A DNA stretch of 64,000 bases, from NCBI GenBank assembly GCA_011742915.1, contig JAAQTN010000012.1, positions 1 through 64,000 of the forward strand, written 5' to 3'. Under the pieces are notes generated by a model. That model worked only from the letters and a program-made list of their open reading frames with translations. It was not told where the DNA came from and did no database searches. The position numbers and the translations under genes are program-made. Positions 43,582 to 55,161 of the stretch are shown here, piece after piece (the first letter of the stretch is position 1; each line of letters begins with the position of its first letter). This DNA comes from Billgrantia desiderata (lineage in GTDB: Bacteria > Pseudomonadota > Gammaproteobacteria > Pseudomonadales > Halomonadaceae).

Positions 43582-45542
43582 GCCGGGCCATGCCGAACGC
43601 GCTGCGCTCGCTTCTTGTCGGGCTGATAGCGTTCGCCTTGCTTTTCGGTACTGTCGCGGCGCGGGCCGAAGCGCTGCCCCAGGTCAGCCTCGATATCGCC
43701 CTCGACCCCGGCAGAGGCAGCCTGGAGGGAGAGATGACCCTGGTGCCGCCGCCCGCGTCGAATGGCTTCACCTTGCTGCCCGGCCTCGAGCTCGTCGCTG
43801 CGCAGGCCGATGGCGACGCCATCGTGGCCGAGGCTGACGACGACGGCCGCCATCGGCTCGCCTGGCCGTCGGATACCGAGTCGCTGACGCTGCGCTGGCA
43901 GGGGCGGCTGGAGGACGGCGAGCGGCTGCTGGTCTCGCCCGGCGGCAGCCTGCTGCCGGCCCACGGCGGCTGGTATCCGCGCTTCGACGACCTCGGCCCC
44001 TTCTCGCTGACGCTGCAGATCACGCTGCCGCCGGGGCAGCGCGCGGTGGGTACCGGCTCGCTGCAGGGCGAGCCCCGGGCCGACGAGGAGGGCTATCGCG
44101 TGCGCCATGTGCATCCGCGCACACGGGTGGCGGAGCTGGCAGCCGGCCCGTGGGTGGAGCGCAGCCGCGAGGTCGACGGCGTGCGCCTGCGCACGCTGTT
44201 CCCCGAGGCGCTGGACGCAGCCCACGCCGAAACCTACCTGGACCACATCGCCGACTACCTGCAGCGCTTCGTCGGCCGGGTTGGCCCCTATCCCTACGCC
44301 AGCTTTACCATTGCCGCCTCGCCGGCCCCGGTGGGGCTGGCCTATCCCGGCTTCACCCTGCTCGGCGAGCGGGTCATCCCGCTGCCGTTCATCCCTCGCA
44401 CTTCGCTGGCCCACGAGCTGATGCACGCCTGGTGGGGCGCCGGGGTGCTGGTCGACTATTCCCGGCACGAAGGGACCGGCGGCAACTGGTCCGAGGCGCT
44501 GACCACCTATCTGGCCGACTATGCCCTCGACGAGGCCCGCGGCGAGGCGCGGGAGACCCGCCGCCGCTGGCTGCTCGACCTGGCGGCGCTGCCGGACGAC
44601 TTCGACCGCCGGCTGGCCGACTTTCGCGGCCAGCGCGACCCGGCCATGCGGCTGCTGGGCTACCAGCACGGCGCCATGCTGCTGCACATGCTGCGCCAGC
44701 GTATCGGCGACGAGGCCTTCGACGAGGGGCTGCGCCGCTTCGCCGAGCGCAATATGCATCGCCGGGCCGGCTGGGACGACCTCGCGGCGGCGCTGAGCGA
44801 GGCCGCCGGCGAGCCGCTGCAGGCGTCCGTCGAGGCCTGGGTGCAGCGGCCGGGACGTCCGGCGCTGGCCGTCGAGGCCACCCGCCGCGAGACATCGGAT
44901 GGCTGGACGATAGCGGGGGTGCTCGAGCAGAGCGGGGCGGGTGCACCCTGGCCGCTCCAGGTGCCGCTCACGGTCGAGACCGCCGCCGGCGTGGAGCGGC
45001 ACCGAGTGGCGCTCGAAGAGGCGCGAGCCGGCTTCTCGCTGCGACTGGAGAATGAGCCGCTCGCGCTTCTCGTCGACCCCGACTTCGACCTGCTGCGCCG
45101 GGTGGACGGCCCGCCGATCCTGCGCCGGGTGACGCTCGATCCCGCCAGTCGGCTGCTGGCGCTGGAGGCTTCACTGGCCGAGCCGGTCAGGCAGGCCCTG
45201 GGTGCGCCGCTGACTGCGGCCAGCGAGACGCCATCGCTGGCGGAGGATGCGCGGCCTCTGCTGGTGGCGGGCGCGACCGGGCAAGTGGCTGACTGGCTCG
45301 AAGACCAGGGGGTCGCTGAGGTTGCTCGGAGCATGGGGCAACGTGGCCAGGCGCGGGCCTGGACCCTGCCCGGCACCGCCGTGACGGCAATCAGCGCTGA
45401 CGACCGGGAGACCCTCATGCGCCTGCTGGGCAGCCTGCGCCACCAGCTCGCGCATGGCTACCTGATCGTGGACGACGACGAGACGACCACCGGCGCCTGG
45501 CCGTTCGAGGAGGCGGCCCTGCGCGTCGATTGGTCGCCCTGA
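43578..45542 (+). CDS. Exported M1-like zinc metallopeptidase
   Basis: A 654-residue protein with a signal peptide (LLVGLIAFALLFGTVAARA). The zinc motif is HELMH (279-283). The third ligand is probably E306 in NWSEAL, giving HEXXH-X22-E rather than the usual X18 of family M1. An M1-type N-terminal beta region precedes it (GGWYPRFDDLGPFSLTLQI). The C-terminal third is a beta-rich region without clear homology. Coupled to the ChaN-PDZ gene. Probably a periplasmic aminopeptidase; substrate unknown. Confidence 0.75.
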   Translation: MSRAMPNALRSLLVGLIAFALLFGTVAARAEALPQVSLDIALDPGRGSLEGEMTLVPPPASNGFTLLPGLELVAAQADGDAIVAEADDDGRHRLAWPSDTESLTLRWQGRLEDGERLLVSPGGSLLPAHGGWYPRFDDLGPFSLTLQITLPPGQRAVGTGSLQGEPRADEEGYRVRHVHPRTRVAELAAGPWVERSREVDGVRLRTLFPEALDAAHAETYLDHIADYLQRFVGRVGPYPYASFTIAASPAPVGLAYPGFTLLGERVIPLPFIPRTSLAHELMHAWWGAGVLVDYSRHEGTGGNWSEALTTYLADYALDEARGEARETRRRWLLDLAALPDDFDRRLADFRGQRDPAMRLLGYQHGAMLLHMLRQRIGDEAFDEGLRRFAERNMHRRAGWDDLAAALSEAAGEPLQASVEAWVQRPGRPALAVEATRRETSDGWTIAGVLEQSGAGAPWPLQVPLTVETAAGVERHRVALEEARAGFSLRLENEPLALLVDPDFDLLRRVDGPPILRRVTLDPASRLLALEASLAEPVRQALGAPLTAASETPSLAEDARPLLVAGATGQVADWLEDQGVAEVARSMGQRGQARAWTLPGTAVTAISADDRETLMRLLGSLRHQLAHGYLIVDDDETTTGAWPFEEAALRVDWSP

Positions 45543-45652
45543 TCGCTTGTACGCCGCGCTGCTCGATGCGCTATCGTATCGGGAGCCGCCGGATGTCCGG
45601 CGTACGACTCGATCATGTCGCGAAAGCGCACGGAATCTGCTGGAGGAGAGCC

Positions 45653-46057
45653 TTGGCCATTTCCCGTTTTGCCGATCTGCTGGACGAGGCGCGTCGTCAG
45701 CCCGAGCCGCAGCGTTTGCTGTTCGTCTTCACCCGCGCCGAGCTGCCGGACAACCCCACCGAGGAGCAGCGCGCGCGCTTCGAGCAGGGCGAGGGTGGCG
45801 TGCTGACCCCGGTGCTGTGCGTCGACAAGACGCCCGAGGAGCTCAGCGACATGGCCGCGCTGGTGGCCGAGTCGCAGCGCACCGGTATCGAGTGGGACGT
45901 CGTCTTCGTCGGCGCGCTGTCCGGCCGCGGCCGGGAGGCGCCCACCAGCGAAGAGGCCGAGAGCCATCTGCAGCGTATGGTGCAGTCGCTGCAGATGGGC
46001 AATACCCAGAGCTTCCTGGCGCTGAATCGTCAGGGCGAGGCGATAGCCTTGCAATAG
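45653..46057 (+). CDS. Small conserved protein of unknown function
   Basis: A 134-residue cytosolic protein starting at TTG 45653, six bases after GGAGG; this start gives the N-terminus AISRFADLLDEARRQPEPQRLLFVF. It is mostly alpha-beta with no signal peptide. Similar small proteins in Halomonas and Pseudomonas are, I believe, sometimes labelled ribonucleotide reductase subunit alpha, but nothing here supports that activity. It precedes the ahpC control region. Confidence 0.65.
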   Translation: MAISRFADLLDEARRQPEPQRLLFVFTRAELPDNPTEEQRARFEQGEGGVLTPVLCVDKTPEELSDMAALVAESQRTGIEWDVVFVGALSGRGREAPTSEEAESHLQRMVQSLQMGNTQSFLALNRQGEAIALQ

Positions 46058-46072
46058 CGTTTCGGTGACACC

Positions 46073-46109
46073 ATAGAGAACCCTTATCGGAACCATGGCG
46101 GCAATCAAT
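46073..46109 (+). promoter_or_regulatory. OxyR-type binding array upstream of ahpC
   Basis: Four tetrads, ATAG (46073), TTAT (46084), ATGG (46095) and CAAT (46106), are each separated by exactly seven bases. This is the OxyR layout ATAG-N7-CTAT-N7-ATAG-N7-CTAT with 13 of 16 matches. It abuts the -35 of a promoter whose -10 is TAAGAT (46133-46138), as expected for an activated promoter. Confidence 0.6.
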
Positions 46110-46132
46110 TTTCGCCTATGAGTTGCGATGGA

Positions 46133-46138
46133 TAAGAT
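46133..46138 (+). promoter_or_regulatory. -10 element of the ahpC promoter
   Basis: TAAGAT lies 48 bases before the ahpC start. The hexamer 17 bases upstream (46110-46115) is a poor -35, which fits dependence on an activator bound next to it. Confidence 0.45.
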
Positions 46139-46185
46139 ATGCCCCGTATTCGGATCACCCATCAAATGACATGGAGCATTACTGA

Positions 46186-46749
46186 ATGTCCCTGATCAAC
46201 ACCGAAGTCCAGCCGTTCAAGGCCACTGCTTTCCACAACGGCGAGTTCGTCGAAGTTTCCAATGAAGACCTGAAGGGCCAGTGGTCCGTGGTGATCTTCA
46301 TGCCGGCCGCGTTCACCTTCAACTGCCCGACCGAGGTCGAGGACGCCGCCGAGCACTACGAGGAGTTCAAGAAGGCCGGTGCCGAGGTCTACATCGTCAC
46401 CACCGACACCCACTTCTCGCACAAGGTGTGGCACGAGACTTCCCCGGCAGTGGGCAAGGCCAAGTTCCCGCTGGTCGGTGACCCGACTCACCAGCTGACC
46501 CGCGCTTTCGGTGTGCACATCGAAGAAGCCGGTCTGGCTCTGCGCGGCACCTTCGTGATCGACCCGGAGGGCGTGATCAAGACCCTGGAGATCCACGACA
46601 ACGCCATCGCCCGCGACGTCGCGGAGACCCTGCGCAAGCTGAAGGCCGCTCAGTACGTGCGCAACAACCCGAACGAAGTCTGCCCGGCCAAGTGGAAGGA
46701 AGGCGAGCAGACCCTCGCACCGTCCCTGGATCTGGTCGGCAAGATCTAA
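46186..46749 (+). CDS. ahpC: AhpC: alkyl hydroperoxide reductase peroxiredoxin
   Basis: A 187-residue 2-Cys peroxiredoxin. The peroxidatic Cys47 is in FTFNCPTEVED and the resolving Cys166 in NEVCPAKW. The family-typical GRGTFVID-like strand reads LRGTFVIDPEG. It reduces hydrogen peroxide and organic peroxides and is re-reduced by AhpF, encoded next. Length equals E. coli AhpC. GGAG lies nine bases before the ATG. Confidence 0.95.
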   Translation: MSLINTEVQPFKATAFHNGEFVEVSNEDLKGQWSVVIFMPAAFTFNCPTEVEDAAEHYEEFKKAGAEVYIVTTDTHFSHKVWHETSPAVGKAKFPLVGDPTHQLTRAFGVHIEEAGLALRGTFVIDPEGVIKTLEIHDNAIARDVAETLRKLKAAQYVRNNPNEVCPAKWKEGEQTLAPSLDLVGKI

Positions 46750-46923
46750 TCGATCTTTCCTGACCCGCGGGCTCGATTCCGATCCCGCGTGCGTTCCCGC
46801 CCGGGCATGTGCTGCCCGGGCGATTTTCCGATACGTGCAAGCCCGTGCCTGCGCCGACGCCACGTCAGCGCTGAGAGCATCGTCTTGCCATTTTCCAGCC
46901 CAGACATGAAGGAAACCGCTGTC

Positions 46924-48480
46924 ATGTTGGACGACAATCTGAAAAGTCAGCTAAAAGCCTACCTGCAGAAGGTCACGCAGCCGTTCGAGATCGTCGCATC
47001 CCTCGATGACGGCGCGAAATCCCAGGAGCTGCATGGGCTGCTGAAGGACATCGTCGCCCTGTGCGACAAGATCACCCTGCGCCTGGACGGTATGGATGCG
47101 CGCAAGCCCTCCTTCGCCCTGAACCGTCCCGGCGAGGAGACCGGCGTGGTCTTCGCCGGCATACCCATGGGCCACGAGTTCACCTCGCTGGTGCTGGCGC
47201 TGCTGCAGGTGGGCGGCCATCCGCCCAAGGTCAGCGACGACACCCTCGCCCAGATCAAGGCGCTCGAAGGCGAGTTCCACTTCGAGACCTACTACTCGCT
47301 GTCGTGCCAGAACTGCCCCGACGTGGTGCAGGCGCTCAACCTGATGGCCATCTTCAACCCGGGCGTGCGCCACGTCGCCATCGACGGCGCGCTGTTTCAG
47401 GGTGAGGTCGAAGAGCGCCAGATCATGTCGGTGCCGAGCATCTACCTCAACGGCGAGCCCTTCGACCAGGGGCGCATGAGCCTGGAGCAGATCCTGGCCA
47501 AGGTCGACACCGGCGCGGCCCAGCGCGAGGCGGCCAAGCTCAACGAGAAGGATGCCTTCGACGTGCTGGTGGTGGGCGGCGGCCCGGCCGGCGCCGCGGC
47601 GGCCATCTACGCCGCGCGCAAGGGCATCCGCACCGGCGTGGCGGCCGAGCGCTTCGGCGGTCAGGTGCTCGACACCATGGCCATCGAGAACTTCATCTCC
47701 GTGCCCTACACCGAGGGCCCCAAGCTGGCCGCGGCCCTCGAGCAGCACGTCAAGGAGTACGAGGCCGACATCATCAACCTGCAGCGTGCGGTCAAGCTGA
47801 TTCCGGCCGCCGACCAGGGCGGCGAGCACGAGGTGGAGTTCGCCTCCGGCGCGCGCCTCAAGAGCAAGACGCTGATTCTCTCCACCGGTGCCCGCTGGCG
47901 CGAGATGAACGTGCCCGGCGAGGCCGAGTACCGCAACAAGGGCGTGGCCTACTGCCCCCACTGCGACGGTCCGCTGTTCAAGGGCAAGCGCGTGGCGGTG
48001 ATCGGCGGCGGCAACTCCGGCGTCGAAGCGGCCATCGACCTGGCCGGCATCGTCGGCCACGTGACGCTGATCGAGTTCATGGACGAGATGCGTGCCGACG
48101 CGGTGCTGCAGAAGAAGCTGAAGAGCCTGCCCAACGTCGAGATCATCCTCGGCGCGCGCACCACCGAGGTGAACGGCGACGGTACCCGGGTCAACGGCCT
48201 GACCTATGAAGAGCGAGCCAGCGGCGAGATCAAGCGGCTCGAGCTGGAAGGCATCTTCGTGCAGATCGGCCTGGTGCCCAACACCGAGTGGCTCACCGAC
48301 TCGCCCATCGAGCTGTCTCAGCGCGGCGAGATCGTGATCGACGAGCGCGGCATGACCTCGGTGCCCGGCATCTTCGCCGCCGGCGACGTCACCACCGTGC
48401 CCTACAAGCAGATCGTCATCGCCATGGGCGAGGGCTCGAAGGCCGCCCTCGGCGCCTTCGACTATCTGATTCGCCACTGA
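46924..48480 (+). CDS. ahpF: AhpF: alkyl hydroperoxide reductase flavoprotein
   Basis: A 518-residue disulfide reductase. The N-terminal double-thioredoxin domain carries the relay pair SCQNCPDVV. The FAD domain starts [19 protein letters not shown]. The redox-active pair is CPHC in [11 protein letters not shown], and an NADPH motif is in [21 protein letters not shown] 46924 follows AAGGAAA; longer open frame upstream has no ribosome site. 174 bp separate it from ahpC with no clear terminator, so they are probably co-transcribed. Confidence 0.95.
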   Translation: MLDDNLKSQLKAYLQKVTQPFEIVASLDDGAKSQELHGLLKDIVALCDKITLRLDGMDARKPSFALNRPGEETGVVFAGIPMGHEFTSLVLALLQVGGHPPKVSDDTLAQIKALEGEFHFETYYSLSCQNCPDVVQALNLMAIFNPGVRHVAIDGALFQGEVEERQIMSVPSIYLNGEPFDQGRMSLEQILAKVDTGAAQREAAKLNEKDAFDVLVVGGGPAGAAAAIYAARKGIRTGVAAERFGGQVLDTMAIENFISVPYTEGPKLAAALEQHVKEYEADIINLQRAVKLIPAADQGGEHEVEFASGARLKSKTLILSTGARWREMNVPGEAEYRNKGVAYCPHCDGPLFKGKRVAVIGGGNSGVEAAIDLAGIVGHVTLIEFMDEMRADAVLQKKLKSLPNVEIILGARTTEVNGDGTRVNGLTYEERASGEIKRLELEGIFVQIGLVPNTEWLTDSPIELSQRGEIVIDERGMTSVPGIFAAGDVTTVPYKQIVIAMGEGSKAALGAFDYLIRH

Positions 48481-48520
48481 CCCAGGTGCCTGCGGCCAGC
48501 TGCAGGCATCCACCATCTCG

Positions 48521-48551
48521 CGCCCCCAGGTCGAACCTGCGGGGCGTTTTT
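48521..48551 (+). terminator. Rho-independent terminator after ahpF
   Basis: CGCCCC...AGGT / ACCT...GGGGCG stem with a three-base loop and one bulge, then TTTTT at 48547-48551. Confidence 0.85.
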
Positions 48552-48694
48552 GCTTGCGCCGTCTGGCGTTGAACGTCGTGCGCCAGCGGCGTGCCGATAT
48601 CTCCCCTGGGGCACCAAAATGAGGCATGGCTGCAGGCCGGATCGCCTTCTCTAAGACCGTTGAATAATAGTTTTGCCTGCACTATCCCCGTCCT

Positions 48695-48710
48695 GGAACA
48701 AACCTTGCTA
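48695..48710 (+). promoter_or_regulatory. Sigma-54 promoter of the aap operon
   Basis: TGGAACAAACCTTGCT: GG and GC are 10 bases apart, with TGG-AC at -24 and TTGCT at -12 (10 of 12 consensus positions). The start codon of aapJ lies 66 bases downstream of the site. Amino-acid uptake operons are often under RpoN with a two-component activator. Confidence 0.65.
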
Positions 48711-48776
48711 AGGTGCTGGGCACATGCTCAGGCATGCATCGTTCAAGAACACCAAGAACCAACGAGGGTTTTTTCC

Positions 48777-49805
48777 ATGCGCGACAACAAGAACAAGTGG
48801 CTTCTGGTCACTTCCGCAGCGGTACTGGCACTGGGTACTGCCTCCCTGGCTTCGGCGAACACCCTGCAGAACACCATTCAACGTGGTGCCGTGCAGTGTG
48901 GCGTCAGCGACGGCCTGCCCGGTTTCTCCGCGCCGGACGATCAGGGCGAATGGCAGGGCCTGGACGTCGACGTCTGTCGTGCCGTGGCGGCCGCGGTGTT
49001 CGGCGATGCCGATGCCGTACGCTACATCTCCCTTAACGCCGTGGAGCGCTTCACGGCGCTGCAGTCCGGCGAGGTCGATGTGCTCTCGCGCAACACCACC
49101 TGGACCACCACTCGCGATACCACCCTGGGTCTGAACTTCACCGGTGTGACCTTCTACGACGGCATCGGCTTCATGATCAACCGCGATCTTGGTGTCTCCA
49201 GCGCCCTGGATCTCGACGGCGCCGCCATCTGCGTGCAGTCCGGGACCACCACCGAACTCAACGTGGCCGACTACTTCCGCGCCAACGGCATGGAGTTCGA
49301 TCCCATCGTTTTCGACACCTCAGAGCAGACCGTGGGTGGCTACGAGGCTGGTCGCTGCGACGTGCTGACCTCCGATACCTCACAGCTGGCCGCGCTGCGC
49401 ATCCAGCTCTCCGATCCCGACCAGTCCGTGATCCTGCCCGAAATCATCTCCAAGGAGCCGCTGGGACCGGTGGTACGTCAGGGCGACGATCAGTGGTTCA
49501 ACATCGTCAAGTGGTCGCTGTTCGCCATGCTCAATGCCGAAGAGATGGGCATCACCCAGGAAAACGTCGATGAGATGCGCAACTCCGACGATCCGGATAT
49601 CGCCCGTCTGCTGGGACAGGACGGCAACTACGGTGAAGGCATGGGCCTCGATGCGAACTGGGCCTACAACATCATCAGCCAAGTGGGCAACTACGGCGAA
49701 AGCTTCGAGCGCAACGTCGGTATGGGTTCACCGCTGCAGATCGAGCGCGGTATCAATGCGCTGTGGACCAACGGCGGCATTCAGTACGCTCCGCCGATCC
49801 GCTGA
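48777..49805 (+). CDS. aapJ: AapJ: general L-amino-acid ABC transporter, periplasmic binding protein
   Basis: A 342-residue family-3 solute-binding protein. The signal peptide ends at SLASA-NTLQ. Typical parts are VQCGVSDGLPGFSAPD, GLDVDVCRAVAAAVFGD and LGPVVRQGDDQWFNIVKW. ATG 48777 is used; the segment upstream is leader. It binds a broad set of L-amino acids (AapJ/AatJ family). A strong hairpin follows before aapQ, which would raise the amount of this subunit relative to the membrane parts. Confidence 0.92.
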   Translation: MRDNKNKWLLVTSAAVLALGTASLASANTLQNTIQRGAVQCGVSDGLPGFSAPDDQGEWQGLDVDVCRAVAAAVFGDADAVRYISLNAVERFTALQSGEVDVLSRNTTWTTTRDTTLGLNFTGVTFYDGIGFMINRDLGVSSALDLDGAAICVQSGTTTELNVADYFRANGMEFDPIVFDTSEQTVGGYEAGRCDVLTSDTSQLAALRIQLSDPDQSVILPEIISKEPLGPVVRQGDDQWFNIVKWSLFAMLNAEEMGITQENVDEMRNSDDPDIARLLGQDGNYGEGMGLDANWAYNIISQVGNYGESFERNVGMGSPLQIERGINALWTNGGIQYAPPIR

Positions 49806-49846
49806 TCCAACCGCCCGAGTCACCTGAGGTGCCTCGATCCAACTGT

Positions 49847-49875
49847 GCCCCGGCCCGGTCACCCCGGGCCGGGGC
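49847..49875 (+). terminator. Attenuator/stabilising hairpin between aapJ and aapQ
   Basis: GCCCCGGCCCGG / CCGGGCCGGGGC form a 12-bp perfect stem with a five-base loop. No T-run follows. Likely partial termination or mRNA 3'-end protection. Confidence 0.7.
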
Positions 49876-49914
49876 TTGAAGATTGCTTGACGGATCCAGG
49901 CGGAGAGTCCCTTC

Positions 49915-51105
49915 ATGTCCGTTCGTCCCAAGGCCCATACACTGGGCCCAAAGCCGCCCTTCTGGCGTGACCGCGCCAAGCGCGCATTATTATTTCAGGT
50001 TCTGTTGATTGCCGCCGTTGCCGCCTTCCTGCTCTACATCATCGGCAACACCCAGGACAACCTGGCCGCCCGTGGCATCACCACCGGCTTCGGCTTTCTG
50101 GACAGAACCGCCGGGTTCGGCATCGGCCAGAGCCTGATCGAATACTCATCGCAGAGCACCTACGGCCGCACCTTCGTGGTAGGCCTGCTCAATACCCTGC
50201 TGGTTTCCGCCCTGGGGGTCATTGCGGCCACCATCATCGGCTTCATCGTCGGTATCGCCCGGCTCTCGCCCAACTGGCTCATTGCGCGGCTGGCCAGCGG
50301 TTACATCGAGATATTCCGCAACATTCCTCTGCTGCTGCAGATCTTCTTCTGGTACTTCGCCGTGCTGCGCGCCATGCCTGCGGCGCGGGACAGTTACTCG
50401 CTCGGCGAGGTCATCTTTCTCAACGTGCGCGGCCTCTACCTGCCGGAGCCGCTGTTCGAATCGGGTTTCGGGCTGATTCCATTGACCTTTGTCGTGGCCA
50501 TCGTGGCCAGCATCGCCCTGGTCATCTGGAACAAGCGCCGTCACGAGGCCACCGGCAAGCGCCTGCCGGCCGGCTGGATCTCGCTGGCGTTGATTCTCGG
50601 CCTGCCCATGCTGGTGCTGGTGGCGACCGGCGTGCCCGTCACCTGGGACGTACCGGAGCTGCGCGGTTTCAACTTCCGCGGCGGCATCACCATCATCCCC
50701 GAGTTCCTGGCGCTGTGGCTGGCACTCTCGATCTACACGGCGTCGTTCATTGCCGAGATCGTGCGCTCAGGCATCCAGGCGATTCCCCATGGCCAGACCG
50801 AGGCGGCCCAGGCGCTGAGCCTGCCGCAGAAACTCGTGCTGCGCCTGGTAGTGGTGCCGCAGGCGCTGCGCGTGATCATTCCGCCGCTGACCAGCCAGTA
50901 TCTCAACCTGATCAAGAACTCCTCGCTGGCCACCGCCATCGGCTATCCGGACCTTGTTTCGGTATTCGCCGGCACCACGCTCAACCAGACGGGTCAGGCG
51001 ATCGAGGTGATCTCCATGACCATGGCGGTCTACCTGATCATCAGTCTGCTGGTGTCGATGTTCATGAACTGGTTCAACGCCCGCGTGGCGCTGGTGGAAC
51101 GCTAG
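49915..51105 (+). CDS. aapQ: AapQ: L-amino-acid ABC transporter permease
   Basis: A 396-residue His/Glu/Gln-type permease with about eight helices. It has IEIFRNIPLLLQIFFWYFAV and the EAA loop QTEAAQALSLPQKLVLRLVVVPQALR. Typical Aap insertion between the helices (~160-240). Pairs with AapM. Confidence 0.92.
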   Translation: MSVRPKAHTLGPKPPFWRDRAKRALLFQVLLIAAVAAFLLYIIGNTQDNLAARGITTGFGFLDRTAGFGIGQSLIEYSSQSTYGRTFVVGLLNTLLVSALGVIAATIIGFIVGIARLSPNWLIARLASGYIEIFRNIPLLLQIFFWYFAVLRAMPAARDSYSLGEVIFLNVRGLYLPEPLFESGFGLIPLTFVVAIVASIALVIWNKRRHEATGKRLPAGWISLALILGLPMLVLVATGVPVTWDVPELRGFNFRGGITIIPEFLALWLALSIYTASFIAEIVRSGIQAIPHGQTEAAQALSLPQKLVLRLVVVPQALRVIIPPLTSQYLNLIKNSSLATAIGYPDLVSVFAGTTLNQTGQAIEVISMTMAVYLIISLLVSMFMNWFNARVALVER

Positions 51106-51115
51106 GAGAGGCGCC

Positions 51116-52216
51116 ATGACTGTTCAACACAAGATGATCGAGGCGCGTCCGGCGCCCGGCAATACGGTCGGGCCCATCGCCTGGCTGCGCATCAATCTGT
51201 TCAGCGGGCCGGTGAACACCGTCTTTACGCTGCTCGGGCTCTACCTGCTGTACGTGCTGCTGACACCCACGATCCAGTGGGCCTTCATCAATGCCGACTG
51301 GGTCGGTACCAGCCGTGACGACTGCTCTCGCGAAGGGGCCTGCTGGGTGTTCGTCAACGCGCGTTTGACACAGTTCATCTATGGCCTGTATCCGCGTACT
51401 GAGCTGTGGCGGGTCAACATCGTGTTCGCGACTTTCGCGGTGCTGATCGCCTGGCTGGCCATCCCGCGCTTGCCCCTCAAGCGCTGGGTGGCCCTGGCGA
51501 CGCTGGTGGCCTTCCCGGTGTTTGCCTTCTTCCTGCTCTACGGCGGCTACTTCGGGCTGCGTGTGGTGGAAACTCATCGCTGGGGCGGGCTGATGCTGAC
51601 CCTTATCCTGGCGGTGGTGGGCATGGTGGCGGCCCTGCCGATCGGTATCCTGCTGGCCCTGGGGCGGCGCTCGCAGATGCCCATCGTCAAGAGCTTTTGC
51701 GTGGTGTTCATCGAGTTCTGGCGCGGCGTGCCGCTGATCACCATCCTGTTCATGGCCTCGGTCATGCTGCCGCTGTTCCTGCCCACCGGCGTCAGCGTCG
51801 ACCGTCTGGTGCGGGCGCTGATCGGGATCACCCTGTTCCAGAGCGCCTACATGGCCGAGGTCATCCGTGGCGGCCTGCAGGCGATTCCCCGCGGCCAGGA
51901 AGAGGCGGCGGCGGCGCTGGGCATGGGCTACTGGATGCGCATGGGCCTGATCGTGCTGCCTCAGGCGCTGAAGATGATGATCCCCGGCATCGTCAATACC
52001 TTCATCTCGCTGTTCAAGGACACCACCCTGGTCATGATCATCGGTCTGTTCGACCTGTTGGGCATCGTCCAGGCGGCGCTGTCGGATTCCCGCTGGCTGG
52101 GCTTCGCCCTGGAGGGCTACGTGTTCGCCGCGTTCATGTTCTGGATCTTCTGCTTCAGCATGTCGCGCTACAGCCAGTACCTGGAGCGGAAGCTGCACAC
52201 CGGCCATAAGAGATAG
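51116..52216 (+). CDS. aapM: AapM: L-amino-acid ABC transporter permease
   Basis: A 366-residue permease of the same family as AapQ. It has [20 protein letters not shown] and the EAA loop [26 protein letters not shown]. Ten bases after aapQ, with GGAGAGG before the ATG. Confidence 0.92.
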   Translation: MTVQHKMIEARPAPGNTVGPIAWLRINLFSGPVNTVFTLLGLYLLYVLLTPTIQWAFINADWVGTSRDDCSREGACWVFVNARLTQFIYGLYPRTELWRVNIVFATFAVLIAWLAIPRLPLKRWVALATLVAFPVFAFFLLYGGYFGLRVVETHRWGGLMLTLILAVVGMVAALPIGILLALGRRSQMPIVKSFCVVFIEFWRGVPLITILFMASVMLPLFLPTGVSVDRLVRALIGITLFQSAYMAEVIRGGLQAIPRGQEEAAAALGMGYWMRMGLIVLPQALKMMIPGIVNTFISLFKDTTLVMIIGLFDLLGIVQAALSDSRWLGFALEGYVFAAFMFWIFCFSMSRYSQYLERKLHTGHKR

Positions 52217-52227
52217 GAATGAGAACA

Positions 52228-52972
52228 ATGACTGAACAAGCAACCAAGGCCGGCAACGAGACCCCCATGGTCGAGATGCGCGGCGTCAACAAGTGGTACG
52301 GCGACTTCCATGTGCTGCGTGACATCGATCTCGAGGTCAAGCGCGGCGAGCGTATCGTCATCTGCGGCCCTTCGGGCTCGGGCAAGTCGACGCTGATCCG
52401 CTGCATCAACCACCTCGAGGAACATCAGGCCGGCGAGATCGTGGTCGGCGGCATTCCGCTGACCCAGGACGTCAAGCGCATCGAGCAGATCCGCCGCAAC
52501 GTCGGCATGGTGTTCCAGCACTTCAACCTCTTCCCGCACCTCACCGTGCTGGAAAACTGCTGCCTGGCGCCCATGTGGGTGCAGAAGAAACCGCGGCGCG
52601 AGGCCGAGGAGCAGGCCATGCGCTACCTGGAGCGGGTGCGTATCGCCGAGCAGGCGCGCAAGTACCCGGGCCAGCTTTCCGGCGGCCAGCAGCAGCGCGT
52701 GGCGATTGCCCGCTCGCTGTGCATGCACCCCGAGGTGATGCTGTTCGACGAGCCCACCTCGGCGCTCGATCCGGAGATGATCAAGGAGGTGCTCGACGTC
52801 ATGGTCGAGTTGGCCAACGAGGGCATGACCATGCTCTGCGTGACCCACGAGATGGGCTTCGCCAAGACCGTGGCCGATCGCGTGATCTTCATGGACCAGG
52901 GGCAGATCATCGAGGAGAACGCGCCGGAGCCCTTCTTCAACAATCCGCAGTCCGAGCGTACCCAGCTGTTCC

Positions 52973-52995
<23 letters not shown>
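52228..52995 (+). CDS. aapP: AapP: L-amino-acid ABC transporter ATPase
   Basis: A 255-residue ATPase: Walker [10 protein letters not shown], signature [15 protein letters not shown], Walker [15 protein letters not shown], and H-loop [13 protein letters not shown] 52228 is chosen because AGGA is nine bases away; the ATG nine bases earlier is too near it. Its end overlaps the convergent diguanylate cyclase gene by 23 bp. Confidence 0.93.
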
Positions 52996-54520
<1,525 letters not shown>

Positions 54521-54613
54521 CCATCGGGCGGTAGACCGATCATAACAGAGCCTTACATTGCGGTTACACCATGACGTGTTCGGTGGCAATGCCGAACCCT
54601 GGCCGGCTGGAGG

Positions 54614-55042
54614 TCAGATGCTGCCCTGAGGCTTGAGGGACTCGGCGGGGCGAGTCACTCGTGCACTGCCCAGCACGCTGGGTTCGATCTCGACCGAGCG
54701 TGCCTCGCTGGTCCAGGCGGCCTGGGCATCGTGCACTGCCGGGCGGCGCTCGAAGGAGCGCGTCACCACGTCGCCGGGCGCGAAGCCGGCACGAGCGGCG
54801 AGGTGATGAGGCAACAGGCAGAGCTCGACGAGCAGGCGCAGTGTGAACGCTGCGGCCAGCCACAGCCCGGCACCCGCCGCCAGCTCGGGCCAGGCCAGGT
54901 ACCAGTCGGTGGCAGCGAACCAGGGGGTGCGTGGCAGCAGCCATAGTGCGGCGGCTACGAGCAGCCCCATCTGCAACAGGAGATGGAAGAAGAGCAGAAC
55001 GCCGCGGGACATGGGGCGGCGGGGAAACAGAAACTGACGCAT
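54614..55042 (-). CDS. Small membrane protein of unknown function
   Basis: A 142-residue protein with two hydrophobic helices (~10-36, GVLLFFHLLLQMGLLVAAALW; ~53-78, AGLWLAAAFTLRLLVELCLL) and a polar cytosolic or periplasmic tail with no Cys. It is in the minus-strand row of the cyclase and the phosphatase. I do not recognise a family. Confidence 0.55.
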   Translation of the reverse strand: MRQFLFPRRPMSRGVLLFFHLLLQMGLLVAAALWLLPRTPWFAATDWYLAWPELAAGAGLWLAAAFTLRLLVELCLLPHHLAARAGFAPGDVVTRSFERRPAVHDAQAAWTSEARSVEIEPSVLGSARVTRPAESLKPQGSI

Positions 55043-55161
55043 CGGGCTCCTCCCTAGGGCACATCGGCATACGATGAACGTGCCGACATCCCTGCCGGCG
55101 GTTCGATGCTACCCCAGATCGCGGCCGGCGTCAGCCGTCACGTCGGGAAACGTTTCACCGC

